Source: Phocaeicola intestinalis (GTDB lineage: Bacteria > Bacteroidota > Bacteroidia > Bacteroidales > Bacteroidaceae). From it: a DNA stretch of 64,000 bases. Made by a program: the position numbers and the translations under genes. Below the pieces are notes generated by a model. It saw nothing but the letters and a program-made list of their open reading frames with translations. It was not told where the DNA came from and made no database searches. Of the stretch, positions 45,599 to 54,250 are shown piece by piece. Within the stretch, counting starts at the first letter, position 1; each line of letters begins with the position of its first letter. The stretch covers positions 1-64,000 of the forward strand of contig NZ_JACSPP010000004.1 of assembly GCF_014837065.1 (NCBI RefSeq), in the 5' to 3' direction.

Positions 45599-46738
45599 AT
45601 GGAATTCAAGAGAAATATCATCATAACAGGTGGTGCAGGCTTTATCGGAAGCCATGTGGTACGCCTGTTCGTTAACAAATACCCTGAATACCGCATCATC
45701 AACCTCGACAAGCTGACGTATGCCGGCAATCTTGCCAACCTGAAGGATGTGGAGGACAAGGAAAACTATGCATTCGTAAAGGCGGACATCTGCGATTATG
45801 AAACAGTGAAGGAGTTGATGGAGAAGTACAACATTGATGGAATCATACATCTTGCGGCAGAAAGCCACGTTGACCGGAGCATTAAAGACCCGTTCACCTT
45901 CGCCCGTACAAACGTTATAGGCACATTGACATTGCTTCAAGCCGCCAAAGAATACTGGGAAAGCCTGCCCGAAGGATATGAAGGCAAACGTTTTTACCAC
46001 ATCTCGACCGATGAAGTCTACGGGGCATTGGAATTGACCAATCCAGAAGGCATTGAATCTCCGTTCACGACGAAGGCAAGCTCGGAACACCACCACGCCT
46101 ACGGAACAGAGTTCTTCACCGAAGAGACCAAGTATAACCCGCACTCTCCTTACTCGGCATCGAAGGCAAGTTCAGACCATTTTGTCCGTGCTTTCCACGA
46201 CACTTACGGAATGCCGACCATCGTGACCAATTGTTCGAACAATTACGGTCCGTACCAGTTCCCTGAAAAACTCATACCTTTATTTATCAATAACATCCGC
46301 CACCGCAAACCGTTACCCGTATATGGCAAGGGTGAGAATGTGCGCGACTGGCTGTATGTAGAGGACCACGCAAGAGCCATCGACCTGATTTTCCATAAAG
46401 GCAAAATAGCCGATACATACAACATCGGCGGCTTCAACGAATGGAAGAACATTGATATCATTAAGGTGGTGATAAAAACCGTAGACCGGCTGTTGGGACG
46501 TAAGGAAGGTGAAGACATGGACCTCATCACCTACGTGACCGACCGCAAGGGTCATGACATGCGCTACGCCATCGATTCAAGAAAACTCCAACGTGAACTG
46601 GGCTGGGAACCGAGCCTGCAGTTTGAGGAAGGCATCGAAAAGACCGTCCGCTGGTATCTGGATAATCAGGCGTGGATGGACAACGTAACAAGCGGGGATT
46701 ATCAGATGTATTATGATGAAATGTATAAAAACCGTTAA
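45599..46738 (+). CDS. rfbB: dTDP-glucose 4,6-dehydratase
   Basis: 379 residues. The NAD-binding motif is TGGAGFIGSHVVR near residue 11. The active site includes HISTDEVYG and the YSASKASSD (YxxxK) motif. It converts dTDP-glucose to dTDP-4-keto-6-deoxyglucose, the second pathway step. It is the last gene of the cluster, 21 bp after rfbD. No glycosyltransferases follow, so this is a precursor cluster and not a full polysaccharide locus. Confidence 0.96.
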   Translation: MEFKRNIIITGGAGFIGSHVVRLFVNKYPEYRIINLDKLTYAGNLANLKDVEDKENYAFVKADICDYETVKELMEKYNIDGIIHLAAESHVDRSIKDPFTFARTNVIGTLTLLQAAKEYWESLPEGYEGKRFYHISTDEVYGALELTNPEGIESPFTTKASSEHHHAYGTEFFTEETKYNPHSPYSASKASSDHFVRAFHDTYGMPTIVTNCSNNYGPYQFPEKLIPLFINNIRHRKPLPVYGKGENVRDWLYVEDHARAIDLIFHKGKIADTYNIGGFNEWKNIDIIKVVIKTVDRLLGRKEGEDMDLITYVTDRKGHDMRYAIDSRKLQRELGWEPSLQFEEGIEKTVRWYLDNQAWMDNVTSGDYQMYYDEMYKNR

Positions 46739-46785
46739 CAAGCGACAAAGGATTTTTCACCATACTACAAAAACAGTTTCTTTAA

Positions 46786-46822
46786 AAAAAGGATTACCGC
46801 TCACGCGGTAATCCTTTCCGTT
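46786..46822. terminator. Bidirectional intrinsic terminator
   Basis: A perfect 13-bp stem, AAAGGATTACCGC (46788-46800) with GCGGTAATCCTTT (46805-46817), has a TCAC loop. The longer T run follows on the minus strand, serving the sigma-factor operon; on the plus strand it ends the rfb cluster less strongly. Confidence 0.85.
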
Positions 46823-46932
46823 ATTGAGTTAGTAATTTAATTTGAGAGAATTGAAACTTCACAGCCTCATCAATGATTTTTCTAATAAGCACTAACTAAT
46901 ATATATTTAAAAGCAAATGAAAATGTCATACC

Positions 46933-47397
46933 TCATTGTTTGTTCACATTCTTTTGGGGAGTGTCCTTGACTGATGCATTCACCGAGTCGGGCTTATACG
47001 CCACCTGAGGGTCTTGCCGCTCCCGTTCAAACTGGTCGTAAACATAAACCACTTCCGATTTTCCGGTATTCATAGAATGTTTTACCACCCCTCCTATCGT
47101 GAAAAGGAAACCCATGATGACCGCAGCCTTGAATAAGGGCATCAGCCTCATCTGCAACGTGAGCCGCTTTGCTTTCACTACCGAACGTTCGATTTCCGCC
47201 AACAGGCGTTCATCAAAATCGTCACTCAGCTTAAGCATCTTCCCGGCATCCTGATAAGCGAACAAGGACCGGTAGCGCGACAAGTGTGCCGGCACTTCTT
47301 CTTGACGGAAGAAGCAACGCAGGATTTGTTCCTCTTCGAGCGAAGCCTCACAATTCCAATATTTCTCCAATAACTGTTCGATGTACTTATAGTCCAT
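46933..47397 (-). CDS. Small membrane protein, likely anti-sigma partner
   Basis: 154 residues. The cytoplasmic N-terminal ~95 residues begin MDYKYIEQLLEKYWNCEASLEEEQ, a pattern common in short Bacteroidetes proteins that follow ECF sigma genes. A single membrane helix follows (LFKAAVIMGFLFTIGGVV), then a short external tail. It overlaps the sigma gene by 11 bp. The function as anti-sigma factor is inferred from layout; no zinc-binding anti-sigma motif is evident. Confidence 0.65.
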   Translation of the reverse strand: MDYKYIEQLLEKYWNCEASLEEEQILRCFFRQEEVPAHLSRYRSLFAYQDAGKMLKLSDDFDERLLAEIERSVVKAKRLTLQMRLMPLFKAAVIMGFLFTIGGVVKHSMNTGKSEVVYVYDQFERERQDPQVAYKPDSVNASVKDTPQKNVNKQ

Positions 47398-47896
47398 AGT
47401 CGTTTATCTCGTTATACTTTAATCTTATCCGTTGCCTTGCCCTAAACAGATTGACCTTCACCTGTTCTTCCGTCAGTCCCAATATAACCGCTATCTCCTT
47501 ATAGTTTTTGCCTTCTATATCGCGGAGCTGAAGGATAGAACGCTGTTTTTCTGGTAATTCGTTTATCAGCCGATGTATAATGGACAACTGTTCATTTTGT
47601 TCCATCAACTGGTCGGGCATCTTTGCATCGGGCATTTCCTGCGTTTCCGGAGTCAATTCCAGGTTTTGCGATTCCATTTTCTGGCTTCGGTCAATGGCAA
47701 GATTACGGGCTATAGTAAGGCAATACGCCTCTATCGAGTCCATCTGCTGCCATTCGTCACGCTTGTTCCATACCCTAATCAGTGTATCCTGAACAATATC
47801 TTCCGCCTCCGCGCGATCGAAAGTGATGCGCAGTGCCAATCTGAAAAGCTTGTCTTTCAGCGGCAGGATATCTTCTCGAAAACTGATTGTATGCAT
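47387..47896 (-). CDS. ECF-type RNA polymerase sigma factor
   Basis: 169 residues. Region 2 reads LFRLALRITFDRAEAEDIVQ and WNKRDEWQQMDSIEAYCLTI. Region 4 reads LPEKQRSILQLRDIEGKNYK followed by EEQVKVNLFRARQRIR. It directs RNA polymerase to a specific regulon, unknown here. It has no FecR-like partner next to SusCD genes, so it is probably not part of a glycan-sensing system. Confidence 0.92.
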   Translation of the reverse strand: MHTISFREDILPLKDKLFRLALRITFDRAEAEDIVQDTLIRVWNKRDEWQQMDSIEAYCLTIARNLAIDRSQKMESQNLELTPETQEMPDAKMPDQLMEQNEQLSIIHRLINELPEKQRSILQLRDIEGKNYKEIAVILGLTEEQVKVNLFRARQRIRLKYNEINDYGL

Positions 47897-47914
47897 TGCT
47901 TTCTATAATAATGA

Positions 47915-47957
47915 CGGGTGAGTGACTGAAAAGTTACACTCACCCGCCGTTTTTTTT
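47915..47957 (+). terminator. Terminator-like hairpin between argB and the sigma gene
   Basis: CGGGTGAGTG (47915-47924) pairs perfectly with CACTCACCCG (47937-47946). On the plus strand CCG and eight T residues follow. This orientation would stop rightward transcription, although both neighbouring genes run leftward. It may also fold in the leftward argB transcript. Confidence 0.65.
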
Positions 47958-47961
47958 GAAA

Positions 47962-48735
47962 TTATTTTTTTATCACTGTACCGATATCCTTTCCGATGGC
48001 TGATGCCGAGGTAATTATCACTTGTCCTACACCAGCTTCAAGGGCAGAAAATGCATTTTCCAACTTAGGAATCATTCCTTCCTTGATAATGCCTTTACCC
48101 ACATATTCCCGGAATAAATTAGGGGTAAGCACAGGTATGACACTATCATCATCATTCTCATCACTCAGCACACCTTTTTTCTCAAAACAGTAGACCAACG
48201 TCACATCAAATATCTGAGCCAAGGCTTTTGCCGTCTCACCGGCTATCGTATCAGCATTTGTGTTGAGGATATGCCCTTTCCCATCGTGAGTAAGTGGAGC
48301 CATCACCGGTATCACTCCCCGGCGGATGAGTGTTGCCAATGCTTCGGCATCCACCCGTTCAACATCACCTACAAACCCGTAGTCGATGTCCTTTACCGGA
48401 CGCTTCACCGAACGGATGACATCCATATCAGCACCGGTCAAACCAATAGCATTAACACCTTTTGCCTGAAGACCTGCCACTATGTTCTTATTGACCAGAC
48501 CTCCATAAACCATTGTGACTACCTTGAGAGTTTCGGCATCCGTTACGCGACGCCCGTTCACCATAGTGCTTTCAATGCCCAACCGGGAAGCCATATGCGT
48601 AGCAGAACGTCCGCCTCCATGCACCAGCAGCTTATAACCGGTCAGTACGGAAAAATCGTCTAACAGCTGATTGAGTGTATCGGCTTCCTCCACGATTTTC
48701 CCACCTACCTTTATAATTGTCAGTTTTTCTTGCAT
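47962..48735 (-). CDS. argB: N-acetyl(or N-succinyl)glutamate kinase
   Basis: 257 residues, amino-acid-kinase fold. Phosphate-binding stretches are IIKVGGKIV and LLVHGGGRSATHMASRLG; the substrate region is NGRRVTDAETL and the C-terminal part has GMIPKLENAFSAL. It phosphorylates the acylated glutamate in arginine synthesis. In Bacteroides fragilis the pathway uses N-succinyl and not N-acetyl intermediates, so the substrate here may be N-succinylglutamate. It lies next to speA, which consumes arginine. Confidence 0.92.
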   Translation of the reverse strand: MQEKLTIIKVGGKIVEEADTLNQLLDDFSVLTGYKLLVHGGGRSATHMASRLGIESTMVNGRRVTDAETLKVVTMVYGGLVNKNIVAGLQAKGVNAIGLTGADMDVIRSVKRPVKDIDYGFVGDVERVDAEALATLIRRGVIPVMAPLTHDGKGHILNTNADTIAGETAKALAQIFDVTLVYCFEKKGVLSDENDDDSVIPVLTPNLFREYVGKGIIKEGMIPKLENAFSALEAGVGQVIITSASAIGKDIGTVIKK

Positions 48736-48826
48736 ATATTTTCTATTTGACGAAGTATCAGTTGAGACGACAAGGATTTCCCGAAAACAACCAGGACCTT
48801 GTCAATCTGCCGTCTTGTTATCTATT

Positions 48827-50719
48827 TTATTCCAAATATGTATAGCCATACAGTCCCGAACGGTAATTTGCCAGAAATTCTTTGCCTTCTTCCAGCGAAA
48901 TCTTTCCTTCTTTTACCGATTTCGTAACCCATGTTTCAAGGGTACGCACCAGCTTCTTCGGATTGTATTGCACATAATCGAGCACTTCCGCCACGGTCTC
49001 GCCATCAATGACCTGATCAATGGTATAGCCTTTTTCGCTCACACTGACATGAACGGCGTTCGTATCGCCGAAGAGGTTATGCATATCTCCTAGAATTTCC
49101 TGATAAGCCCCCACCAGGAACACACCGATATAATATGACTCTTTAGCCTTGATGGTATGCACCGGCAAGTCATGAGACACATTACGTGATGTTACGAAAT
49201 TAGCAATCTTCCCATCGGAATCGCATGTAATATCCTGCAAGGTTGCCGTACGATCGGGACGTTCGTCGAGGCGCTGAATCGGCATAATGGGAAATATCTG
49301 ATCGATAGCCCATGAATCAGGAAGTGACTGAAACAATGAGAAGTTACAGAAATACTTGTCGGCAAGTAACTTATCGAGGTTACGAAACTCATCGGGTGCA
49401 TGCTTCAGCCCCGAAGCAATCTGATTGATTTCACGGGTCACCGACCAATACATCCGCTCAATCTGAGCACGTGTCTTCAAATCTACAATACCATGGCTGA
49501 ACAAGTCGAGGCTCTCTTCACGGATTTGTTGTGCATCATGCCACGCTTCCAACATCCGGCTTTGGTTCAGGTTATCCCAAATATCATACAGTTCGTGCAC
49601 CAGTTCGTGATCGTCTGGGCTTACCTCAAATTCTTCGTCCATCGAAGGAAGCGAAGCCGTTTCAAGCACCTCGAATATCAACACCGAATGATGTGCCGTG
49701 AGCGAGCGTCCGCTTTCAGTAATGATGTTAGGATGCGGAATACCATTCTTGTTACTCGCATCCACCATAATAGATATGGAATCATTCACATACTCCTGAA
49801 TGGAATAATTCACGCTGCTTTCACTATTCGACGAGCGTGTACCATCGTAGTCCACACCCAAACCGCCTCCAATGTCGACAAACTCTACGGGGAATCCCAT
49901 CCGGTAGAGCTGTACATAAAACTGCGAAGCCTCACGCAATGCAGTCTTGATACGACGTATCTTAGTCACTTGACTTCCGATATGGAAATGAATCAGCTTC
50001 AGGCAATCTTGCATTTTCTTTTCTTCGATAAAATCGAGTGCCTCAAGCAGTTCACTGGAAGTCAGCCCGAACTTGCTGGCATCTCCCCCACTTTCTTCCC
50101 ATTTTCCACTTCCAGAAGAAGCCAGTTTGATACGTATACCGATATTGGGACGTACATTGAGTTGCTTTGCCATTTTGGCTATGAGGCGAAGCTCGTTCAG
50201 CTTCTCCACTACCAGGAAAATGCGCTTTCCCATCTTCTGTGCCAGCAAAGCCAGTTCGATGTAACTCTCGTCTTTGTATCCGTTACAAATAATCAGCGAA
50301 TCGGAGTCAGTATTGATGGCTATCACGGCATGCAGTTCGGGTTTCGAACCTGCTTCCAGTCCCAAATTGAACTTCTTGCCGTGGCTGATGATTTCTTCTA
50401 CCACGGGACGCATCTGGTTCACCTTAATGGGATAAATGATGAAGTTCTGTGCATTGTAGCCATATTCCTCCGCTGCCTGTCGGAAACAATTCGAAATTTT
50501 TTCGATACGGTTATCCAAAATATCAGGGAAACGCACCAGCATCGGTGCTGTGACGTCCCGGAGCTGCAATTCATCCACCAATTCTTTCAAGTCGACTGCA
50601 ACACCGTCTTTTCTGGGAGTCACTTCTACGTGACCTTTGTCATTAATCCTAAAATAGGAAACACCCCACCCCGTAATGTTGTAGAGTTCTTCTGAATCTT
50701 CAATACGCCATTTTCTCAT
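48827..50719 (-). CDS. speA: Biosynthetic arginine decarboxylase
   Basis: 630 residues, PLP-dependent fold III decarboxylase. The PLP lysine is in FIIYPIKVNQ (Lys99). Further features are GLEAGSKPEL, LIHFHIGSQ, VDIGGGLGVDYDGT and the C-terminal QEILGDMHNLFGDTNAVHV. It makes agmatine, the precursor of putrescine. The gap to aroK (50720-50810) contains an inverted repeat (AGTTGACC / GGTCAACT) that may terminate the topA-aroK transcript. Confidence 0.95.
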   Translation of the reverse strand: MRKWRIEDSEELYNITGWGVSYFRINDKGHVEVTPRKDGVAVDLKELVDELQLRDVTAPMLVRFPDILDNRIEKISNCFRQAAEEYGYNAQNFIIYPIKVNQMRPVVEEIISHGKKFNLGLEAGSKPELHAVIAINTDSDSLIICNGYKDESYIELALLAQKMGKRIFLVVEKLNELRLIAKMAKQLNVRPNIGIRIKLASSGSGKWEESGGDASKFGLTSSELLEALDFIEEKKMQDCLKLIHFHIGSQVTKIRRIKTALREASQFYVQLYRMGFPVEFVDIGGGLGVDYDGTRSSNSESSVNYSIQEYVNDSISIMVDASNKNGIPHPNIITESGRSLTAHHSVLIFEVLETASLPSMDEEFEVSPDDHELVHELYDIWDNLNQSRMLEAWHDAQQIREESLDLFSHGIVDLKTRAQIERMYWSVTREINQIASGLKHAPDEFRNLDKLLADKYFCNFSLFQSLPDSWAIDQIFPIMPIQRLDERPDRTATLQDITCDSDGKIANFVTSRNVSHDLPVHTIKAKESYYIGVFLVGAYQEILGDMHNLFGDTNAVHVSVSEKGYTIDQVIDGETVAEVLDYVQYNPKKLVRTLETWVTKSVKEGKISLEEGKEFLANYRSGLYGYTYLE

Positions 50720-50810
50720 TTCACAACATAAAAATCTTCGTTTATAATTATTTTGCAGTTGACCTGGGACTAAGTACCAGAACCAATAGCAGAACTATTA
50801 AAAAACCTGG

Positions 50811-51344
50811 TCAACTCTTTTCTTCCAACATTGTCCTCAACCGCTCTACGGATTCGCCTATCTGCCTCCGGTCTTCCAGCAGGCTAGAATCGAAATGATA
50901 TTTTGCCTGACTGTAAAACGCCATACGCCCTGCCAGTCCGTCTTTGATGAAGCCCATCAGTTCCTCATCGGTCTTATCCGCCAATAAGGGACGTTTGGCT
51001 TTTGCTACTTTCAGCCGACGAAACAAAGCTTCGGGTGAAGCATTCAGAAACACAGTATCGCCCGTGCGATTCATGTACGCAATATTATCGAAAAAACACG
51101 GAGTTCCTCCTCCGGCAGCTATCACCACATTCTCAAATTCACCTACCTCGTATAGCATATTGCGCTCCACTTCGCGAAAACCACTTTCTCCCCGCTCGGC
51201 AAACAGTTCGCGTATCGTACGGTGCATCCGCTCTTCGATGTACCAGTCAAGATCAATAAACTGCATACCGGCAGCACAGGCAAAGGCTTTTCCCAACGTT
51301 GTTTTGCCTGAGCCCATATAACCTATCAGATAAATCCGTTTCAT
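50811..51344 (-). CDS. aroK: Shikimate kinase
   Basis: 177 residues, P-loop kinase. Walker A is GYMGSGKTTLG (residues 8-18). Shikimate-binding residues fall in FIDLDWYIEER, ERGESGFREVERN and IAAGGGTPC. It phosphorylates shikimate in the aromatic amino-acid pathway. Its ATG overlaps the topA stop (ATGA), indicating translational coupling. Confidence 0.95.
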   Translation of the reverse strand: MKRIYLIGYMGSGKTTLGKAFACAAGMQFIDLDWYIEERMHRTIRELFAERGESGFREVERNMLYEVGEFENVVIAAGGGTPCFFDNIAYMNRTGDTVFLNASPEALFRRLKVAKAKRPLLADKTDEELMGFIKDGLAGRMAFYSQAKYHFDSSLLEDRRQIGESVERLRTMLEEKS

Positions 51345-53677
51345 TCCTTCCGTCTAGAGGTACTACGAATTTTACGGGTTTCGGCCTTCTCCTTCTGCAG
51401 TTCTATTACCTTGAAACAAGCATTAAGCGTCAGGTCTGCCGCCTCAATATTCTCGGGAATCTTGTAGTTTTTCTTCTCATAAGAAATGTAAGGACCGTAT
51501 TTCCCGTTCATAATCTGCAAATCTGGATTCTCCTCGAACGTCTTGATAACACGCTTGGCGGCAGCATTCTGTTTTTCGTGTATCAGCTCTTCGGCTTCTG
51601 CAAGCGTAATAGTAAGCGGATCCATAGTTTTCGGAATGGATACGAACAATTTGTCGTAACGTACATAAGGACCGAAACGTCCTACACCGACCGAGACTTC
51701 CTTACCATCCGATTCACCCAGCACACGCGGAAGGCGGAACAAGCCAAGCGCTTCCTCCAACGTGATAGTCTCCAGCGAATATTCTTTCTGCAACTGAGCA
51801 AAACGCGGCTTTTCTGTATCATCGGCAGAACCTATCTGCACCACAGGACCGTAACGTCCGATTTTTACCGAAACCTGTTTGCCACTTGTGGGATCAGTTC
51901 CCAAGATGCGTTCGCCTACCTTGTGTTCTGACTTGCTCGACATTGTCTTCTCTACCAGCGGATGGAAATCTTCGTAAAAAAGTTCCATCACATCTGTCCA
52001 TTTTTTTTCTCCCTCGGCTATCTCATCGAACTGTTTTTCGACATTTGCCGTGAAATTGTAGTCCATGATCTGAGGAAAGTATTCTTTCAAGAAATCATTC
52101 ACTACGATGCCGACATCCGTAGGCAAAAGTTTCGCCTTCTCGCTTCCGGTCAATTCCACCTTAGTGCTTTCTGACATTTTTCCACCTTGCAACGAAAGAA
52201 TCTTATACTGACGCTCTGTACCCTCACGATTGCCTTTCTCTACATACCCACGCTGCTGAATGGTGGATATGGTAGGTGCATATGTAGAAGGACGGCCAAT
52301 GCCCAGTTCTTCAAGTTTACGCACCAAACTAGCCTCAGTGTAACGGAAAGGAGCCTGCGTGAAACGTTCGGTAGCGGTAATTTCCTTGTATTCAAGCGAC
52401 TGCCCCACTTCAAGAGTAGAAGGCAGACGCATCTCACCTTCCGGCTCCATCTCATCATCGTACGACTCTTTATATACCCGTAAGAATCCGTCGAATGTCA
52501 ACACTTCACCCACTGCTATGAATTTATCTTCGTGCCCGCTGATAGAGATAGTGGCAGTAGTTTTTTCCAACTCGGCATCCGCCATCTGCGAAGCTAACGT
52601 ACGTTTCCATATCAATTCATACAAGCGGCGTTCCTGAGCCGTACCTTCTATAGTCTCATTCGACATATAGGTGGGGCGGATGGCTTCATGTGCTTCTTGT
52701 GCACCTTTAGTCTTAGTCGTAAAATGGCGGATATGCACGTACTTCTCACCCATCCGGGATACGATGGCTTCTTGACTGGTGCTCAACGCCAGGTCCGACA
52801 GGTTGACCGAGTCGGTACGCATATAGGTTATCAACCCGTTTTCGTACAACCGCTGGGCAAGCATCATCGTCTGTGCTACCGTATACCCCAGCTTACGTGC
52901 CGCTTCCTGCTGGAGAGTAGAAGTGGTAAACGGAGGTGCCGGCGATTTCTTCATCGGACGGGTGGTAATGTCTTCGATAGCAAACACAGCCTGCCCACAC
53001 GACTGGAGAAAAACCTGTGCTTCGGCTTCGGTCTTAAACCGCCGCCCCAGTTCTGCACGGATTTCTGTCCCTCCGGCATTGGTAAAAATTGCCGTAACCT
53101 TATAGGACGCCTCACTCACAAAGGCCTGCACTTCACGTTCGCGCTCCACGATGAGACGAACAGCCACCGACTGCACACGACCTGCAGAAAGCGATGGCTT
53201 AATTTTCTTCCATAAAATGGGCGACAACTCGAACCCCACAATACGATCGAGCACCCGGCGTGCCTGCTGGGCATTTACCAGATTGATATCGATGTGGCGT
53301 GGATGTTCGATAGCCTTCAATATGGCAGTTTTAGTAATTTCATGGAATACAATCCGTTTCGTGTGCTCCGGCTGCAATTGCAGCACTTCATACAGATGCC
53401 ACGATATGGCTTCTCCTTCGCGGTCTTCATCGGAAGCCAGCCACACCATGTCCGCCTTTTTAGCTTCTTTCTTCAGGTCATTGACCAGTTTCACCTTGTC
53501 TGCCGGCACCTCGTATATCGGGGCGAAATGATTTTTCACATCAACGCTGAACGACTTTTCCTTCAAGTCACGGATATGGCCGTAACTGGAAAGCACTTTA
53601 TAGCCGTTTCCCAGGAATTTCTCAATCGTCTTAGCTTTTGCCGGAGACTCCACTATAACCAGATTATTTTGCATCAT
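51341..53677 (-). CDS. topA: DNA topoisomerase I
   Basis: 778 residues. The TOPRIM domain starts LVIVESPAKAKTIEKFLG and includes ASDEDREGEAISWH. The active-site tyrosine is Tyr285 in GLITYMRTDSVNLS. The C-terminal ~200 residues are repeated basic modules (KIGRYGPVVQIG, VGRFGPYVRYD, GKYGPYISYE) without four-cysteine zinc fingers. It relaxes negative supercoils. A -7 box TACATTTG on the minus strand at 53705-53712 is the likely promoter, giving a ~20-nt leader. Confidence 0.96.
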   Translation of the reverse strand: MMQNNLVIVESPAKAKTIEKFLGNGYKVLSSYGHIRDLKEKSFSVDVKNHFAPIYEVPADKVKLVNDLKKEAKKADMVWLASDEDREGEAISWHLYEVLQLQPEHTKRIVFHEITKTAILKAIEHPRHIDINLVNAQQARRVLDRIVGFELSPILWKKIKPSLSAGRVQSVAVRLIVEREREVQAFVSEASYKVTAIFTNAGGTEIRAELGRRFKTEAEAQVFLQSCGQAVFAIEDITTRPMKKSPAPPFTTSTLQQEAARKLGYTVAQTMMLAQRLYENGLITYMRTDSVNLSDLALSTSQEAIVSRMGEKYVHIRHFTTKTKGAQEAHEAIRPTYMSNETIEGTAQERRLYELIWKRTLASQMADAELEKTTATISISGHEDKFIAVGEVLTFDGFLRVYKESYDDEMEPEGEMRLPSTLEVGQSLEYKEITATERFTQAPFRYTEASLVRKLEELGIGRPSTYAPTISTIQQRGYVEKGNREGTERQYKILSLQGGKMSESTKVELTGSEKAKLLPTDVGIVVNDFLKEYFPQIMDYNFTANVEKQFDEIAEGEKKWTDVMELFYEDFHPLVEKTMSSKSEHKVGERILGTDPTSGKQVSVKIGRYGPVVQIGSADDTEKPRFAQLQKEYSLETITLEEALGLFRLPRVLGESDGKEVSVGVGRFGPYVRYDKLFVSIPKTMDPLTITLAEAEELIHEKQNAAAKRVIKTFEENPDLQIMNGKYGPYISYEKKNYKIPENIEAADLTLNACFKVIELQKEKAETRKIRSTSRRKE

Positions 53678-53845
53678 TCCGTATTCCTATTAAAGTTTTC
53701 GGGACAAATGTATGAAAAAACCTGAAGTAAAACGATATAATAAGGTGGGTTTCTTGAAAAAATTCTTCATTTTTAGTGTTCAGCAAGCAGAAACATGTAT
53801 CTGAAACCTCACAAAGACCGATGCAAACCTGTAACGGAACTCTAA

Positions 53846-54041
53846 AAAACTGTTTTGAATTTCTCAAAAAAGTTTTTCTCGTCTTGACGTATTCGTTTGT
53901 GTGTGTGCTTTGAGCGATTTTTGGACTCTTTCCGCTTCTCTTCTTCGTCAGATAGCCCGGCTATCTTCCTCATAATAAAGACGCAAGATTTTGCGTCTTT
54001 ACTCATTCCAAATCATCGCACGATAAATTCAAAACAGTGTC
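53846..54041 (-). mobile_element. MITE, diverged inverted copy E
   Basis: It has terminal TGTTTTGAATTT and AAATTCAAAACAG, the GATAGCCCGGCTATC hairpin and the flanking motifs of the 192-bp MITE, in reverse orientation. Part of the interior has been replaced by a 10-bp-stem hairpin (AAAGACGCAA / TTGCGTCTTT, about 53977-54000). The flanks are TAA and TTA, so the duplication is no longer perfect. It lies upstream of topA. Confidence 0.75.
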
Positions 54042-54136
54042 TTAATTTCTCCGATAATTTTGTTTGGCAGAAACGAATCAATGTATGATTGAAAGGTTCA
54101 GTTTCTGTTTCAAGCTGTCTTCCTTTTACGTTCTCC

Positions 54137-54215
54137 ATATGGAAACCGTACGGTTTCCATATCGAAAACATACGGTTTCCATATCAAGAACGTACGGTTT
54201 TGAGATGGAAACCAT
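54137..54215. repeat. 26-bp perfect palindrome with two further half-sites
   Basis: 54137-54162 is a perfect 26-bp palindrome centred on GTAC (arm ATATGGAAACCGT). TACGGTTTCCATAT repeats at 54171-54184 and GTACGGTTTTGAGATGG follows from 54192. The cluster ends 36 bp before the stop codon of the outer-membrane gene (minus strand). The remainder of 53678-54250 holds the topA promoter and MITE E; I see no gene. Confidence 0.8.
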
Positions 54216-54250
54216 AAAAGGAAACTGTCTGGATTGATAACGCAACCCAA

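Noticed and set aside
50757..50821. Inverted repeat AGTTGACC/GGTCAACT as an operator
   Set aside because: It spans the aroK stop with a ~40-nt loop and a short T tract; a weak terminator is the simpler reading and the evidence is thin either way.
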